64,000 bases of DNA from Brackiella oedipodis DSM 13743 (GCF_000621025.1 NZ_KK211205.1:509521-573520), one strand, 5' to 3'; numbered from the stretch's first letter, positions 1 to 10,295 are shown. Made by a program: numbers and translations. The notes: a model not told the origin generated them from the letters alone.

Positions 1-1256
1 ACGACTTGGTTGGCTTTCCAGACCTCGAGCACTGGCATTCCAGCAATGGGACTACTCGGATCTTCAGCGGCAGCAGGGTTGACGGTATCGTTCGCGCCAA
101 TCACCAATACCGTGTCAGTCTCTGGGAAATCATCATTGATTTCGTCCATTTCGAACACAATATCATAGGGCACTTTGGCTTCGGCTAATAAAACATTCAT
201 ATGACCTGGTAGACGGCCAGCCACTGGATGGATACCGAAACGCACTTCAATGTCCAAGGCTTGCAGTTGTCGAACCAACTCGGCCACTGGGTATTGCGCC
301 TGAGCCACGGCCATACCATAGCCTGGAGTGATGATCACCGAAGTTGAATCTTTGAGAATTTCGGCGACGTCTTCAGCACTGACAGCCGTATGCTCGCCGG
401 TTTCTTCATCGCTGCCACTGGTCACAGTGTCATCGGCACCAAATCCTCCTGCAATCACTGAGACAAATGAGCGGTTCATGGCTTTGCACATGATGTACGA
501 AAGAATAGCACCAGAAGATCCCACCAAGGCCCCCGTTACAATCAATAAGTCGTTAGAGAGCATAAAGCCTGCTGCCGCTGCGGCCCAACCTGAATAAGAG
601 TTAAGCATTGAAATCACAACTGGCATATCGGCACCACCGATACTCGCCACCAAATGATAACCAAAGGCAAGCGCAATCAGCGTCATGAGTAGCAGCGCAA
701 AGGTAGAGCCGCCCTCAACGTTGACAAATATTAATAGCAATAAAAACGCCAATACTAAGGCACCAAGGTTTAGCTTATGGCGATGCGGCAGCATGAGCGG
801 TTTGCTGGAAATACGCCCTTGTAATTTAGCAAAAGCCACTAAAGACCCTGTAAAGGTTACGGCACCAATAAATATCCCTAAGAAGATTTCGATCAGATGA
901 ATGCTTTGCATCACCCCCACGACTTCTTCTTGATCCATATAGGTATTGAATCCCACAAATACCGCTGCTAAACCAACAAAACTGTGGAGTGCCGCAATGA
1001 GCTCTGGCATTTGGGTCATTTCTACCTTGCGCGCAAAGTAGATACCAATTGCACCGCCTATAACCATTGCTAGTATGATCCAGCCGATACCCTGTACATC
1101 AGGGTTAAAAATAGTGGCTATCAAGGCAATTGCCATGCCCGCTATCCCATACCAATTGCCGCGCTTAGCGGATTCTTGTTTGGAAAGTCCTAAGAGACTT
1201 AAAATGAACAAGACGGCTGCTAATAAATATGCTGATGTGATTAATCCTGAAGACAT
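1..1256 (-). CDS. pntB: NAD(P) transhydrogenase subunit beta, partial (C-terminus off window)
   Basis: Translating the minus strand from the ATG at 1256 gives an uninterrupted frame of about 418 residues that runs off the left edge. It opens with a hydrophobic multi-helix membrane part (about residues 1-250). A soluble NADP(H)-binding domain follows, with recognisable family segments [13 protein letters not shown] and [20 protein letters not shown]. The family is about 460 residues long, so only the last few dozen are missing. PntB forms the proton channel together with the PntA membrane tail and binds NADP(H) in the inner-membrane transhydrogenase. Its start lies 3 bp after the pntA stop, which implies one transcript and coupled translation. 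Confidence 0.96.
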   Translation of the reverse strand, partial: MSSGLITSAYLLAAVLFILSLLGLSKQESAKRGNWYGIAGMAIALIATIFNPDVQGIGWIILAMVIGGAIGIYFARKVEMTQMPELIAALHSFVGLAAVFVGFNTYMDQEEVVGVMQSIHLIEIFLGIFIGAVTFTGSLVAFAKLQGRISSKPLMLPHRHKLNLGALVLAFLLLLIFVNVEGGSTFALLLMTLIALAFGYHLVASIGGADMPVVISMLNSYSGWAAAAAGFMLSNDLLIVTGALVGSSGAILSYIMCKAMNRSFVSVIAGGFGADDTVTSGSDEETGEHTAVSAEDVAEILKDSTSVIITPGYGMAVAQAQYPVAELVRQLQALDIEVRFGIHPVAGRLPGHMNVLLAEAKVPYDIVFEMDEINDDFPETDTVLVIGANDTVNPAAAEDPSSPIAGMPVLEVWKANQV

Positions 1257-1259
1257 CTG

Positions 1260-2813
1260 TTATTGCCCCTTTTTGAACATTTGTAACATGCGATGAGTCA
1301 CTGTAAATCCACCAAAGACATTGATGGAGGCGACCAACACCGCGATAAAGGCTAAGAAGGTAATAAACCCACCGCTACCGATTTGGCTGAGGGCGCCCAC
1401 CACGATAATGCCTGAAATGGCGTTGGTCACTGACATCAGCGGTGTGTGTAAGGAATGCGAGACATTCCAAATCACAAAGTAACCTACAATGCAGGCCAAT
1501 ACGAACACCGTAAAGTGGGAAATAAAGCTAGCAGGAGCCACCAGTGCTAACCAAATGTATAAAATCGCGGCCACAGCGGCGGCGCCGTATTTCAGAGGGC
1601 AGGGCTGAGCACTGCTCTGCTGAGCGCGCTCTGATTGAGCCTGGGTATTAGCATTGGCGGTTTTTTTGGGGGCAGCAGAAACTTTGATGGCGGGTGGCGG
1701 ATAAGTGATGTCATCAGCCTTGACTACGGTCATATTGCGTAACACCACATCATCAAAATCAATCTCAATCACTCCGTCTTTGTTTTTGCATAACAACTTA
1801 CTGAGATTGACCAGATTGGTGGCGTACAGCGTAGAAGATTGCGCACCTAAGCGGCTCACCATATCGGTATAACCAATAATAGTGACGCCATTTTCAGTCA
1901 CTAGGCGTTGATCTTTTTGAGTAAGTTCGCAATTGCCGCCATTTTGCGCAGCCAAGTCAACAATCACTGAACCGGGCTTCATGGCCGCCACCATGTCGGC
2001 CGTAATTAATGTTGGGGCAGGTTTTCCAGGGATTAAGGCGGTAGTGATAATGATATCGACCTCTTGAGCCTGCTCACGGAATAAGGCCATTTCGGCATCA
2101 ATAAAAGCCTGGCTCATCTGCTTGGCATAACCGTCTGAGGTGTCTTGTTCTTCTTTGAGATCCACCTCAAGAAATTCGGCGCCCATGGAGTTGATTTGTT
2201 CGGCGACTTCTGGGCGTGTATCAAAAGCTCGTACCATCGCACCGAGAGAACCTGCGGTGCCAATTGCGGCGAGTCCCGCGACCCCAGCACCGATAACCAA
2301 CACTTTGGCGGGTGGCACTTTGCCAGCTGCCGTAATTTGTCCCGTAAAAAAACGACCAAATTCATGTGAGGCCTCTACGACGGCTCGATAGCCCGCGATA
2401 TTCGCCATGGAAGAGAGCGCGTCGAGGGATTGAGCACGGGAAATCCGTGGCACCATATCCATCGCCAGCGTTGTGATGTGCTTGGCTTGGAGTTTTTGCA
2501 ACAGTTCTGCATGTTGTGCTGGCCAAATAAAACACACCAAGGTCGCGCCGCTTTTGATTTTTTCAATTTCGGTGTCAGTGGGTGCATTGACCTTATAAAT
2601 AATGTCAGATTGCCAAACTTGATCGCTGTCTACCAGATCGGCGCCGGTTTGCTCGTACGCTTCATTTGTAAAACTCGAGCGACTACCAGCGTCTTTTTCT
2701 ATGGCGACGGCAAAGCCCAGTTTGATGAGCTGCTGCACGGACTTGGGGGTGGCAGCCACCCGAGTCTCGGCCTGTGTTGATTCTTTGGGAATCCCGATGA
2801 TCATAGTGTTCAC
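1260..2813 (-). CDS. pntA: NAD(P) transhydrogenase subunit alpha
   Basis: A 517-residue protein beginning [14 protein letters not shown], which is the typical PntA/alanine-dehydrogenase-like N-terminus. The NAD-binding Rossmann signature [20 protein letters not shown] lies near residues 170-190. After a low-complexity linker (about 380-405, rich in A/Q/S) come three to four membrane helices. Alpha1 and alpha2 are therefore fused in one chain, as in E. coli (510 residues), rather than split into pntAA/pntAB as in many proteobacteria. The complex uses the proton motive force to transfer hydride from NADH to NADP+. It is the first gene of the pntAB pair. Confidence 0.97.
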   Translation of the reverse strand: MNTMIIGIPKESTQAETRVAATPKSVQQLIKLGFAVAIEKDAGSRSSFTNEAYEQTGADLVDSDQVWQSDIIYKVNAPTDTEIEKIKSGATLVCFIWPAQHAELLQKLQAKHITTLAMDMVPRISRAQSLDALSSMANIAGYRAVVEASHEFGRFFTGQITAAGKVPPAKVLVIGAGVAGLAAIGTAGSLGAMVRAFDTRPEVAEQINSMGAEFLEVDLKEEQDTSDGYAKQMSQAFIDAEMALFREQAQEVDIIITTALIPGKPAPTLITADMVAAMKPGSVIVDLAAQNGGNCELTQKDQRLVTENGVTIIGYTDMVSRLGAQSSTLYATNLVNLSKLLCKNKDGVIEIDFDDVVLRNMTVVKADDITYPPPAIKVSAAPKKTANANTQAQSERAQQSSAQPCPLKYGAAAVAAILYIWLALVAPASFISHFTVFVLACIVGYFVIWNVSHSLHTPLMSVTNAISGIIVVGALSQIGSGGFITFLAFIAVLVASINVFGGFTVTHRMLQMFKKGQ

Positions 2814-2998
2814 TCCATCACTGTTATCAGCTAAATAAAGTTACGATAAATGCCTACAATTGCTTACATTTATAACTTTTTACTGTAGCATAAACTTTTT
2901 TAAGGACTGACTTTTGGCTATATAAAACAAATTTTATTTCGAATGATTATTATTTATATCTAGGGATATCTCGCCTGTTGGCAGACAAGCACACGAGG

Positions 2999-3026
2999 TT
3001 TCAGACCAAAGAGGCTTTGTTATAAT
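2999..3026 (+). promoter_or_regulatory. putative promoter of the 41-residue acidic protein
   Basis: A perfect TATAAT at 3021-3026 is preceded, 16 bp upstream, by the weak -35 match TTTCAG at 2999-3004. The only gene directly downstream is the small acidic ORF at 3073. The assignment rests mainly on the -10 element. Confidence 0.35.
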
Positions 3027-3072
3027 CAACCACTATCACTATTCGACAAAACACCCGCTAAGGAGTCAGCCA

Positions 3073-3198
3073 ATGGATGAAGAATTTGATTTGGACCACT
3101 TAATTATTGACGAAGAAAAAGACTATAGTCAGCAAGTGTTAGAGCAAGAATCTCAGTATGAGGTCGATAATGATTGCGGTGATGCTTGCAAGCTCTAA
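3073..3198 (+). CDS. small acidic protein of unknown function, 41 aa, Cys-x3-Cys end
   Basis: The frame starts at the ATG at 3073 with a good ribosome site (AAGGAG at 3060-3065, 7 bp upstream) and ends at TAA 3196-3198. An ideal intrinsic terminator lies 50 bp further on. The product is strongly acidic (15 Asp/Glu against 2 Lys), has no membrane segment, and ends CGDACKL, so two cysteines are spaced Cys-x3-Cys at residues 35 and 39. I do not recognise the family. The self-contained unit of promoter, ribosome site and terminator supports a real gene. Metal or redox roles for the cysteine pair are speculation. Confidence 0.7.
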   Translation: MDEEFDLDHLIIDEEKDYSQQVLEQESQYEVDNDCGDACKL

Positions 3199-3249
3199 CA
3201 CACCACAGGCTTAGCTATTCGCTTAAGCGCAAGAACCCTCATGACTCAG

Positions 3250-3275
3250 CCTAGGCGCCGCGCCTAGGTTTTTTT
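3250..3275 (+). terminator. intrinsic terminator of the acidic-protein gene
   Basis: An 8-bp GC-rich stem, CCTAGGCG (3250-3257) with CGCCTAGG (3261-3268), has a 3-nt loop and is followed by seven T. It lies 50 bp after the small acidic ORF. Confidence 0.9.
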
Positions 3276-3400
3276 GTGTCTACAAGTCCCTCAATAAAAG
3301 CGCCAATCACAGGCTTCACTAGGGGTAATAAGCATATAAGAATGCGTTTGGAACAAGTATAAATAGGGTGTTATTGACAGTCATTTTGAGGGGGCACAAT

Positions 3401-4735
3401 ATGTTGCGCATTCTTACTCGTTTATCGACGCGTCTGATGGAACGCTATTTACCTGATCCATTGATTTTTGTCATTTTGCTTAGTTTATTGGTTTTATGCC
3501 TGGCTTCGCTGAGCACAAGTGCTACACCCTTGCAAATGATTCATTATTTTGGGGACGGATTTTGGCAATTACTAGCCTTTACCTTACAAATGGCTATGGT
3601 CTTATTGACAGGCCATGTAATGGCCAAAAGTCTGCCAGTACGGCGCTTATTGTATCGCTTAGCCAATCTGCCAAAAACGGCGGGCGGCACTATTATTCTC
3701 GTGACCTTAATAGCGATGTTGGCGTCCTGGATTAATTGGGGCTTTGGTTTGGTAATCGGAGTGTTGCTCGCCAAAGAGGTGGCGCGGCAACGCCAGGATA
3801 CTGATTATCGTTTGCTGATTGCAAGTGCTTATTCAGGCTTTTTGATTTGGCATGGTGGCTTAGCGGGCTCGATTCCGCTCACGATTGCGACGTCAGATCA
3901 TAATTTTGTAAAGCAAATTGGTGTCATTCCTATGACACGCACTGTGTTTACTTATGAAAACCTATTACTAGTGATGGTCGTGGTGCTCGCCATTACGGCC
4001 TTAAATTATTTTATGCACCCGCGGCCTCAAGAGCGCTTTATTATTGATCGTCAATTGCTGCAGGAGCCTGCCCCTGAAGTCGCCGATAACAAGTCTGCAC
4101 TTAGTCCCGCCCAGAGACTTGAACATAGTGTCTTCCTTAATTACCTGATTGGCATTGTCGGGCTTGTCTATGTTATTTATTATTTCATCGAAAAAAACAG
4201 CGTCATTAATGCCCTGAATCTTAATATAGTGAATTTTATATTTTTATTTGTAGGCTTAATTTTGCACAAAACTCCGCGAAGCTATATTAATGCCGTGCAA
4301 GAAGCGGCTGCCGGTGTGGGTCCCATTCTAATTCAATTTCCTTTTTATGCCGGATTGATGGGCATGATGGTGCATTCAGGATTGGCACAACAAATCACGC
4401 ATGCCTTGCTGAGTATCTCGACGGAGAGCAATTTTTATACATTGGCGTTTATGAGTGCTGGTGTATTGAACTTTTTTATTCCTAGTGGTGGTGGGCAATG
4501 GCAAGTGCAAGCGCCCATCATGATCGAAGCGACCCAAGCCTTGGGCTTAGACCAGGCCAAAACCGCCATGGCCGTGGCCTGGGGCGATGCGTGGACAAAT
4601 ATGATTCAACCTTTCTGGGCGTTACCAGCCTTAGCGATTGCTGGACTCAAGGCCAAGGATATCATGGGGTTTTGTGTTTTGGTGTTGTTGTTATCAGGAG
4701 TGGTGATCGCAGGGATGTTTTATTGCATGTACTAA
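3401..4735 (+). CDS. atoE: AtoE-family short-chain fatty acid transporter
   Basis: The frame opens at 3368, but the ATG at 3401 is the better start: it follows GAGGGGG at 3388-3394 and begins the conserved MLRILTRLSTRLMERYLPDP. The 444-residue product is hydrophobic throughout, with about a dozen membrane segments, and carries AtoE-family blocks such as SGFLIWHGGLAGSIPL, FFIPSGGGQWQVQAP and AWGDAWTNMIQPFWALP. AtoE proteins are inner-membrane carriers for acetoacetate, butyrate and other short-chain acids. No acetoacetyl-CoA transferase genes are adjacent, so the gene stands alone. The exact substrate is inferred from the family. Confidence 0.9.
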   Translation: MLRILTRLSTRLMERYLPDPLIFVILLSLLVLCLASLSTSATPLQMIHYFGDGFWQLLAFTLQMAMVLLTGHVMAKSLPVRRLLYRLANLPKTAGGTIILVTLIAMLASWINWGFGLVIGVLLAKEVARQRQDTDYRLLIASAYSGFLIWHGGLAGSIPLTIATSDHNFVKQIGVIPMTRTVFTYENLLLVMVVVLAITALNYFMHPRPQERFIIDRQLLQEPAPEVADNKSALSPAQRLEHSVFLNYLIGIVGLVYVIYYFIEKNSVINALNLNIVNFIFLFVGLILHKTPRSYINAVQEAAAGVGPILIQFPFYAGLMGMMVHSGLAQQITHALLSISTESNFYTLAFMSAGVLNFFIPSGGGQWQVQAPIMIEATQALGLDQAKTAMAVAWGDAWTNMIQPFWALPALAIAGLKAKDIMGFCVLVLLLSGVVIAGMFYCMY

Positions 4736-4814
4736 AGATAGGGTAGCTTAGTCATTGACTTTTATGTGTCACAACTTTATAAACAGCCCATCCGCACTTC
4801 GAAAACCGTCAAAC

Positions 4815-4844
4815 AAAAAGCCCTTGATGAAGTCACCAAGGGCT
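4815..4844 (-). terminator. terminator of the tRNA-Ser/tRNA-Leu unit
   Basis: The stem AGCCCTTG/CAAGGGCT (4819-4826 with 4837-4844) is followed on the minus strand by a T run (AAAAA at 4815-4819 on plus). It lies 20 bp past the 3' end of tRNA-Ser. Confidence 0.8.
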
Positions 4845-4864
4845 AAAAATATCACTTAAAATTC

Positions 4865-4955
4865 TGGCGGAAGCTGTGAGATTCGAACTCACGGAGGGCT
4901 ATTAACCCTCGCCGGTTTTCAAGACCGGTGCATTCAACCACTCTGCCAAGCTTCC
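4865..4955 (-). tRNA. tRNA-Ser(UGA)
   Basis: A 91-nt class II tRNA. The acceptor stem GGAAGCT pairs with AGCTTCC, the anticodon loop is CTTGAAA with anticodon TGA, the variable arm is long (GAGGG/CCCTC), the T arm is intact and the CCA end is encoded. It reads UCA and UCG-type serine codons. Confidence 0.97.
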
Positions 4956-4971
4956 TTATAAGTTTTGCCAC

Positions 4972-5059
4972 TGGTGCACTCGGCCGGAATCGAACCGGCA
5001 CGGGCGCAATGCCCGAGAGATTTTAAGTCTCTTGTGTCTACCTATTTCACCACGAGTGC
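4972..5059 (-). tRNA. tRNA-Leu(UAA)
   Basis: An 88-nt class II tRNA. The acceptor stem GCACTCG pairs with CGAGTGC, the anticodon loop is CTTAAAA with anticodon TAA, the variable arm is CGGGCA...TGCCCG-like, and the CCA end is encoded. It lies 16 bp upstream of tRNA-Ser in the same direction, so the two are probably cotranscribed. Confidence 0.97.
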
Positions 5060-5080
5060 ACTTAAAGCATTAAGTTTGTA

Positions 5081-5110
5081 ACTATAGCATGATTTTTTAA
5101 AGCTTGTCTA
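5081..5110 (-). promoter_or_regulatory. promoter of the tRNA-Leu/tRNA-Ser unit
   Basis: On the minus strand, TAGACA (5110-5105) and TATAGT (5086-5081) are separated by 18 bp, about 22 bp before the tRNA-Leu 5' end. Confidence 0.6.
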
Positions 5111-5127
5111 GAATTTTTTGTAAAAAC

Positions 5128-7854
5128 TTACGTTTTTAAATGACAGTGTTGTTGAAAGTCACTCGCGACGGCCTCAGACAAGAAAGCGCTCTGTAAATAC
5201 CGTTTAAAGCAACGCTGTACATCGGCTAAGCTGCAGCGTTGAAGGTTCTCTTCGAGCTGCGCTTGCCAATCAAAACAGTGATGATTTTTTAGGTTGCGCA
5301 TCATGATTAAATTCAAAATACTGTCATTAGCACGATGCAGACTGAATTGCTTGAGGAGGTCTTGGCGTGCCGAATTCAATTGCTCTTGGGTGATTTCGTG
5401 AGGCTGGGCACACCTATCAATACTTTGCTTAATTAAGTCCAACACCTCGGGATAGTCCTCTATAGCAAAACTGGCATTTAGATTCCAGCCACAGCGCTGA
5501 TCTCTGTGACTTGGGCTGAGTTCGCTTTCTATATGGTAGGAATAGCCCTTGGCAACGCGTATATCACGCCACAACACAGAGCCTGGACCACCGCCCAAAA
5601 TATGATTAGCCAATAATAAAGGGGCATAATCAGGGCCGGCGCTATCAATCCCAAAGATATGAGTCCCTAAATATTGCACATTTTCGGTATTAACCGTCTG
5701 GATATAATAAAAATTACTGCTGACGTGTGGCACATCTATCGGTATAAAACGATAGGGCAGGGCGGCTGGCCAATCCTTCATTTCATCGATAAATAACTGC
5801 TGCACAGCTTTGGGATCTAGAGGACCGACAGCACTCACCAAGACCCGATTAACACCGTAGAATTTGTCTTTAAAGTCAAGCAACTCTTGACGGGTGAGGG
5901 CTTCAAGGCGATCGATTTTTTCTTGAATGGTTGGCGAGTAACGACAGTCAAGCTTCTCATATTGATAAAAATGACGCTCGAGCGTATTTTGCATCAGGTA
6001 GGCTGGATTGGATTTTTGCGCTTGCAACATCGCCAGATTTTTTTGTTTGGCTAACTGCAGTTCTTCTTCATCAAAATTAGCGTCACGAATGATCTTAAAG
6101 CTCAATTTAAGAGCTTTGGCCAAGCGCTCTACGGGGCAATGCAAGCTCACCACCAGACTATTGTTCTCGGCATGAAAATTTAACAGTGCTTCTAATTTAT
6201 CGAGGCGGTCATAGAGTTTTTGGCGTTTCAGAGAGGTGGTGCCCGCATACAACAGCTCCACAGCAAATTCGCGCACCAGTGCTTGGTTACGGTAATCTTC
6301 TGCTTGCCCCGCCAATAAACAATAACTTAAATAAACATACTGACCGCGATTTTCTTTCGGTAAGATGGCAAATTTAATCTTGCCCTGCGGTAGCTCGTGT
6401 TGTTTGACGATAGTTTGCCGCTGAATATTCGTAATGCTGCTATCAAATGCTGAATTTTGCGGCGCTTGCGTTTGGCCCTCAAAGTCCTGTAGCAATTCTT
6501 CGATATTGGGCGGTGCAATAAACGGTACAAATTTGACGGGAGCAATCGACTGACCGATAAATTGCCCTGAATTACGATTACTGGCTAACCAATACTTGCC
6601 CACAATGGCCTTAATATCCGCTAAGTTGGCGCCTTCAACTTCTTGGCGTTCCCAAAAGAACAAACGCCAGTCCCCTGTGGCAATCGCTTCTGTCAGGCCT
6701 AAACCTAAATTGATCGTATCATTGAATAATTGGCGCCATTGGTTGAGCCATTGCTTACGCACACGATCCAGTTGCTTTTGGGTAAAGTAATAAGCAGCCG
6801 AATGTTCAAGTAAATGTTGTAATTTGTTGTAAACCCTGCGGCGCTTGGCATCCTGATTGAGAACCAGGGTAAAGGAGGCCAAACTATAGTCGTGGTAACA
6901 CTGCACTTGACCAATACTGGCATTGACATGGCCTTTAAGCACGAATTCCTTATAAAGTGGACCCGAAGGCGCTTCGGTGATCATATCAACGGCTAGACGA
7001 AGCCACACCGCCTCTCTGGTGGCGGCGGGTGGTTGCAAATACATGAACATCATGTATGACTGTTCTTCGGGTCCCCGCAAAATAACATGACGTTCACCCC
7101 GTTGGATTCTCTCATTAGTATAGGGAGGGAGCGTGTGCGAGGTTTCATTCCGTGTGGCGCCCGGAATCGCCGCAAAATGTTTCATAATCAGCGCTAAGGC
7201 AGTTTGTGGATCAAACTGTCCACTTACCACTAAGACGGCATGATAAGGACGATAATAGCGTTGATAAAAATCGTTGACTTGGCTTGAGGTGATGCGGTTG
7301 AGGTCAAAATTTGAACCAATCATGGGTCTGCCATAGGGATGTTGAGCAAACACCATATTGTGCATTTTTTCGGCTAATACCACCAAGGGATGATTGTGAT
7401 TGTTGGCCTTTTCATCGAGGATAACCTTAAGTTCAGTCTTTAGGTCTTGCTGCTTAATCTTGAGGTTTTGCATGAGATCGGCTTGCCAACCTAAATACCA
7501 GTCCAGATTCTCTTCTTCGGCCGCAAAGACCGCATAAAAATTGGTTCGGTCAAAACTGGTGGAGGCATTGGCTTGAATCCCCCGACTCTGAAAACTCTGT
7601 AAGGGCTCTGGATATTTAGCGGTGCCTTTAAAGCAATAATGCTCCAAAAAGTGCGCAATACCGGATTGTCCGGCTTGCTCGTGTCGTGCACCCACCTTAT
7701 ACACCATATTCACTAGCATTGTGGCCTTGTCCTGATCAGGGATTAACAGGACCTGTAAACCATTGTTTAAGGTGTATTCCTCAACCCCTTCAATACTACG
7801 GATAAAACTAGGTTCGTGAGAAGAGGCAGAGGATTGGGCGCTTGAATTCATCAT
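5128..7854 (-). CDS. M16 zinc peptidase (pitrilysin/insulinase family), two-domain
   Basis: A 908-residue protein with the inverted zinc motif HFLEH (His68-x-x-Glu71-His72). The third metal ligand Glu148 sits at the canonical distance of 76 residues (ILDEKANNHNHP). The first half is the catalytic M16 domain. The second half (about residues 480-900) is a non-catalytic M16C-like repeat that keeps the substrate-clamp segment RDIRVAKGYSYHI. Many betaproteobacteria encode two neighbouring genes of about 450 residues; here both halves are on one chain. There is no obvious signal peptide, so location is uncertain (cytoplasmic or export by another route). It is likely a peptide-degrading metalloprotease. 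A conserved DUF1841 gene lies 56 bp upstream in the same direction. Confidence 0.9.
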   Translation of the reverse strand: MMNSSAQSSASSHEPSFIRSIEGVEEYTLNNGLQVLLIPDQDKATMLVNMVYKVGARHEQAGQSGIAHFLEHYCFKGTAKYPEPLQSFQSRGIQANASTSFDRTNFYAVFAAEEENLDWYLGWQADLMQNLKIKQQDLKTELKVILDEKANNHNHPLVVLAEKMHNMVFAQHPYGRPMIGSNFDLNRITSSQVNDFYQRYYRPYHAVLVVSGQFDPQTALALIMKHFAAIPGATRNETSHTLPPYTNERIQRGERHVILRGPEEQSYMMFMYLQPPAATREAVWLRLAVDMITEAPSGPLYKEFVLKGHVNASIGQVQCYHDYSLASFTLVLNQDAKRRRVYNKLQHLLEHSAAYYFTQKQLDRVRKQWLNQWRQLFNDTINLGLGLTEAIATGDWRLFFWERQEVEGANLADIKAIVGKYWLASNRNSGQFIGQSIAPVKFVPFIAPPNIEELLQDFEGQTQAPQNSAFDSSITNIQRQTIVKQHELPQGKIKFAILPKENRGQYVYLSYCLLAGQAEDYRNQALVREFAVELLYAGTTSLKRQKLYDRLDKLEALLNFHAENNSLVVSLHCPVERLAKALKLSFKIIRDANFDEEELQLAKQKNLAMLQAQKSNPAYLMQNTLERHFYQYEKLDCRYSPTIQEKIDRLEALTRQELLDFKDKFYGVNRVLVSAVGPLDPKAVQQLFIDEMKDWPAALPYRFIPIDVPHVSSNFYYIQTVNTENVQYLGTHIFGIDSAGPDYAPLLLANHILGGGPGSVLWRDIRVAKGYSYHIESELSPSHRDQRCGWNLNASFAIEDYPEVLDLIKQSIDRCAQPHEITQEQLNSARQDLLKQFSLHRANDSILNLIMMRNLKNHHCFDWQAQLEENLQRCSLADVQRCFKRYLQSAFLSEAVASDFQQHCHLKT

Positions 7855-7910
7855 AATTAGACTCTAAAAAGCAATCCAGATGATTGCTTGTGGCAATTCG
7901 TGTTCAGGTG

Positions 7911-8345
7911 TTAATGGCGACGCAACCTTTGTCTGAGTAGTTCAAGATAGCGTTCATTGTCCAGAGGCGCCTGATGACGTTGGGCTTCCCATATGACCTG
8001 ACCGAGAGCTTCGATAATCTCGTGAATCGCCGTATGCTCATTGCTTTTAGCGACTAATTGTTTGTAAATATCGCAAATGCCTTTTGGACTATCGACTTGT
8101 AGCTGTTCGTAAATCGCCAAATGCATCGATAAATGCAAAAATGGATTCATCTGACCTTGTTCGACCGAAAAATCAAGGTGCTGGCTATCTTTGTTTTCTA
8201 GTAAGGCATGGTACTCGGGATGCTTTTCGATAATAGTGACGGCCATATCCTCGATAGGACTGAGCACTTGCCTTTTTTGTCTTTTGTGCCAGGCATTTAT
8301 AAAGAACTCGCGAACTTGGTCACGACTAGGATTAAATAAAGCCAT
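7911..8345 (-). CDS. DUF1841 family protein
   Basis: A 144-residue soluble protein beginning MALFNPSRDQVREFFINAWHK, the characteristic start of DUF1841, with the family block MNPFLHLSMHLAIYEQLQ. The family is common in beta- and gammaproteobacteria, is mostly helical, and has no established biochemical role. It lies 56 bp upstream of the M16 peptidase on the same strand, so the two may be cotranscribed. Confidence 0.88.
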   Translation of the reverse strand: MALFNPSRDQVREFFINAWHKRQKRQVLSPIEDMAVTIIEKHPEYHALLENKDSQHLDFSVEQGQMNPFLHLSMHLAIYEQLQVDSPKGICDIYKQLVAKSNEHTAIHEIIEALGQVIWEAQRHQAPLDNERYLELLRQRLRRH

Positions 8346-8497
8346 TTATTTATAGGTAAATTTTCAGGTTTAATGTGTCAATGGACTTTGTATTGTAAAC
8401 TATATGAAATCATATATAAGACTTAAGACAGTCCAATCTATATTGTGCACTGTTTTGCTTACTTATATGTTTTCATTCAATGAATTATGGAGTAATT

Positions 8498-9754
8498 ATG
8501 TCCTATCAACATATTAAAGTGCCAAGCGAAGGCCAAAAAATAACAGTTAATGATGATTTCTCTTTAAACGTTCCTGATCAACCGATTATTCCTTTCATCG
8601 AAGGCGATGGTACAGGTGCCGATATCACTCCAGTCATGATCAAAGTGGTCGATGCCGCTGTCAAAAAAGCTTACGATGGTAAACGCAAAATTCACTGGAT
8701 GGAAGTCTACGCAGGCGAAAAATCTACCAAAGTCTACGGCTCTGATGTTTGGTTACCAGAAGAAACCCTCGAAGCTGTACGTGAATACATTGTCTCTATC
8801 AAAGGTCCATTGACTACACCAGTGGGCAAAGGTATTCGCTCTCTTAACGTGGCACTTCGTCAACAACTTGACCTTTATGTATGTTTACGTCCTGTGCGTT
8901 ATTTCAAGGGTGTGCCTTCACCTGTTCGTAAGCCTGAAGAAACCGATATGGTGATCTTCCGCGAAAACTCTGAAGATATTTATGCCGGTATCGAATTCGA
9001 AGCCCAATCTGATAACGCCAAAAAACTCATCAAATTCCTTCAAGATGAATTAGGCGTCAACAAAATCCGCTTCCCAGAAACGTCTGGTATTGGTGTTAAA
9101 CCAGTCTCCAAAGAAGGCACTGAGCGTTTAGTTCGCAAAGCCATCCAATACGCAATCGATGAAGACCGTAGTAGCGTCACGATTGTCCACAAAGGCAATA
9201 TCATGAAATACACCGAGGGTGCATTCCGTGATTGGGCTTATGCCTTAGCCCAAAAAGAATTCGGTGCTGAACTTATCGATGGCGGCCCTTGGTGCAAATT
9301 CAAAAACCCTAAAACTGGCAAAGAGATCATCATCAAAGACTCAATCGCCGATGCCTTCCTACAACAAATCTTATTACGTCCAGCCGAGTACTCTGTTGTG
9401 GCTACACTCAACCTCAATGGTGACTACATTTCCGATGCGCTGGCTGCACAAGTAGGGGGTATTGGTATTGCTCCGGGTGCTAATCTTTCTGATACCGTCG
9501 CCATGTTCGAAGCTACCCACGGTACCGCCCCTAAATATGCTGGCAAAGACTACGTCAACCCAGGTTCAGAAATCCTTTCTGCCGAAATGATGTTACGTCA
9601 CATGGGTTGGACCGAAGCGGCTGATCTCATCATCGAATCTATGGGCAAATCAATTGCTTCTAAGAAAGTCACTTATGACTTTGCTCGTATCCTCGAAGGC
9701 GCTACGCAAGTTAGCTGCTCAGGCTTCGGTGAGGTCATGATCGAAAATATGTAA
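8498..9754 (+). CDS. icd: NADP-dependent isocitrate dehydrogenase
   Basis: An upstream in-frame ATG exists at 8480, but the ATG at 8498 ([15 protein letters not shown]) has GGAG about 6 bp upstream and gives 418 residues, against 416 in E. coli. Visible landmarks are [10 protein letters not shown] near the N-terminus, the phosphorylation-loop serine S115 in [11 protein letters not shown] (E. coli Ser113), and [17 protein letters not shown], whose Lys-Tyr pair gives NADP specificity. The enzyme decarboxylates isocitrate to 2-oxoglutarate in the TCA cycle and supplies NADPH. Conservation of the serine site would permit AceK-type control; no aceK is in the window. A strong terminator follows, so the gene is monocistronic. 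Confidence 0.98.
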   Translation: MSYQHIKVPSEGQKITVNDDFSLNVPDQPIIPFIEGDGTGADITPVMIKVVDAAVKKAYDGKRKIHWMEVYAGEKSTKVYGSDVWLPEETLEAVREYIVSIKGPLTTPVGKGIRSLNVALRQQLDLYVCLRPVRYFKGVPSPVRKPEETDMVIFRENSEDIYAGIEFEAQSDNAKKLIKFLQDELGVNKIRFPETSGIGVKPVSKEGTERLVRKAIQYAIDEDRSSVTIVHKGNIMKYTEGAFRDWAYALAQKEFGAELIDGGPWCKFKNPKTGKEIIIKDSIADAFLQQILLRPAEYSVVATLNLNGDYISDALAAQVGGIGIAPGANLSDTVAMFEATHGTAPKYAGKDYVNPGSEILSAEMMLRHMGWTEAADLIIESMGKSIASKKVTYDFARILEGATQVSCSGFGEVMIENM

Positions 9755-9794
9755 GTCTTTTGATGTATAGACATCAAGCTTAGTCACTTACAGT

Positions 9795-9824
9795 AAGCCG
9801 AATGACAAGTCATTCGGCTTTTTT
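9795..9824 (+). terminator. icd terminator
   Basis: A long stem AAGCCGAATGA/TCATTCGGCTT with a 4-nt loop and T tract lies 40 bp after the icd stop. Confidence 0.92.
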
Positions 9825-10249
9825 ATTTGTCTTGTATTATTTCTTTGTATTATTTATGTCGGCTAATTAAGCACTTAGTGAGCTTGCCGCCCACCGCTAG
9901 GCTGCGTAAAGCTTTGTCGCCACGGATGGGGAAGCATAAAATTTGTTATTGCATCATGTGGCTTGAGCCTAGGGCCAGTTCTATAGCGGGGTGCAAAAGG
10001 TACACAAGAGGCTTCGATACTTGCGTGTTAACGACGGCTTAAGGTTATACGCCGCAAACACTTAAAAATGTCATGTTTAGGCACGTTTATTAATACTTAT
10101 GGGTATCAGGCTGTGTGATTGGCTAACCAAGCATTGAGAGTACATCAAGATTTATTGATGCCTAACACTGATGAATGTTCAAAAAAAGCCACAAATAATG
10201 TTTTTGCCAAAAAAATTTAAAGAAAATAGTGATTTTTTGGAAAAAAAGC
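9825..10249 (-). other. gene-free stretch with possible decayed coding traces
   Basis: No credible intact gene is seen. On the minus strand two adjoining frames read like protein: AVVNTQVSKPLVYLLHPAIE (from about 10043, ending at a stop near 9946) and then CFPIRGDKALRSLAVGGKLT (ending at 9850). This would fit a frameshifted fragment. I do not recognise either piece, and a plus-strand 71-residue frame across the same DNA is equally anonymous. Confidence 0.25.
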
Positions 10250-10278
10250 TTGCACAACCTTAAAAACACACATATAAT
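10250..10278 (+). promoter_or_regulatory. promoter of tRNA-Val
   Basis: TTGCAC (10250-10255), a 17-bp spacer and TATAAT (10273-10278) stand 17 bp before the tRNA 5' end. Confidence 0.85.
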
Positions 10279-10295
10279 AATATTTTTAGCACGAT

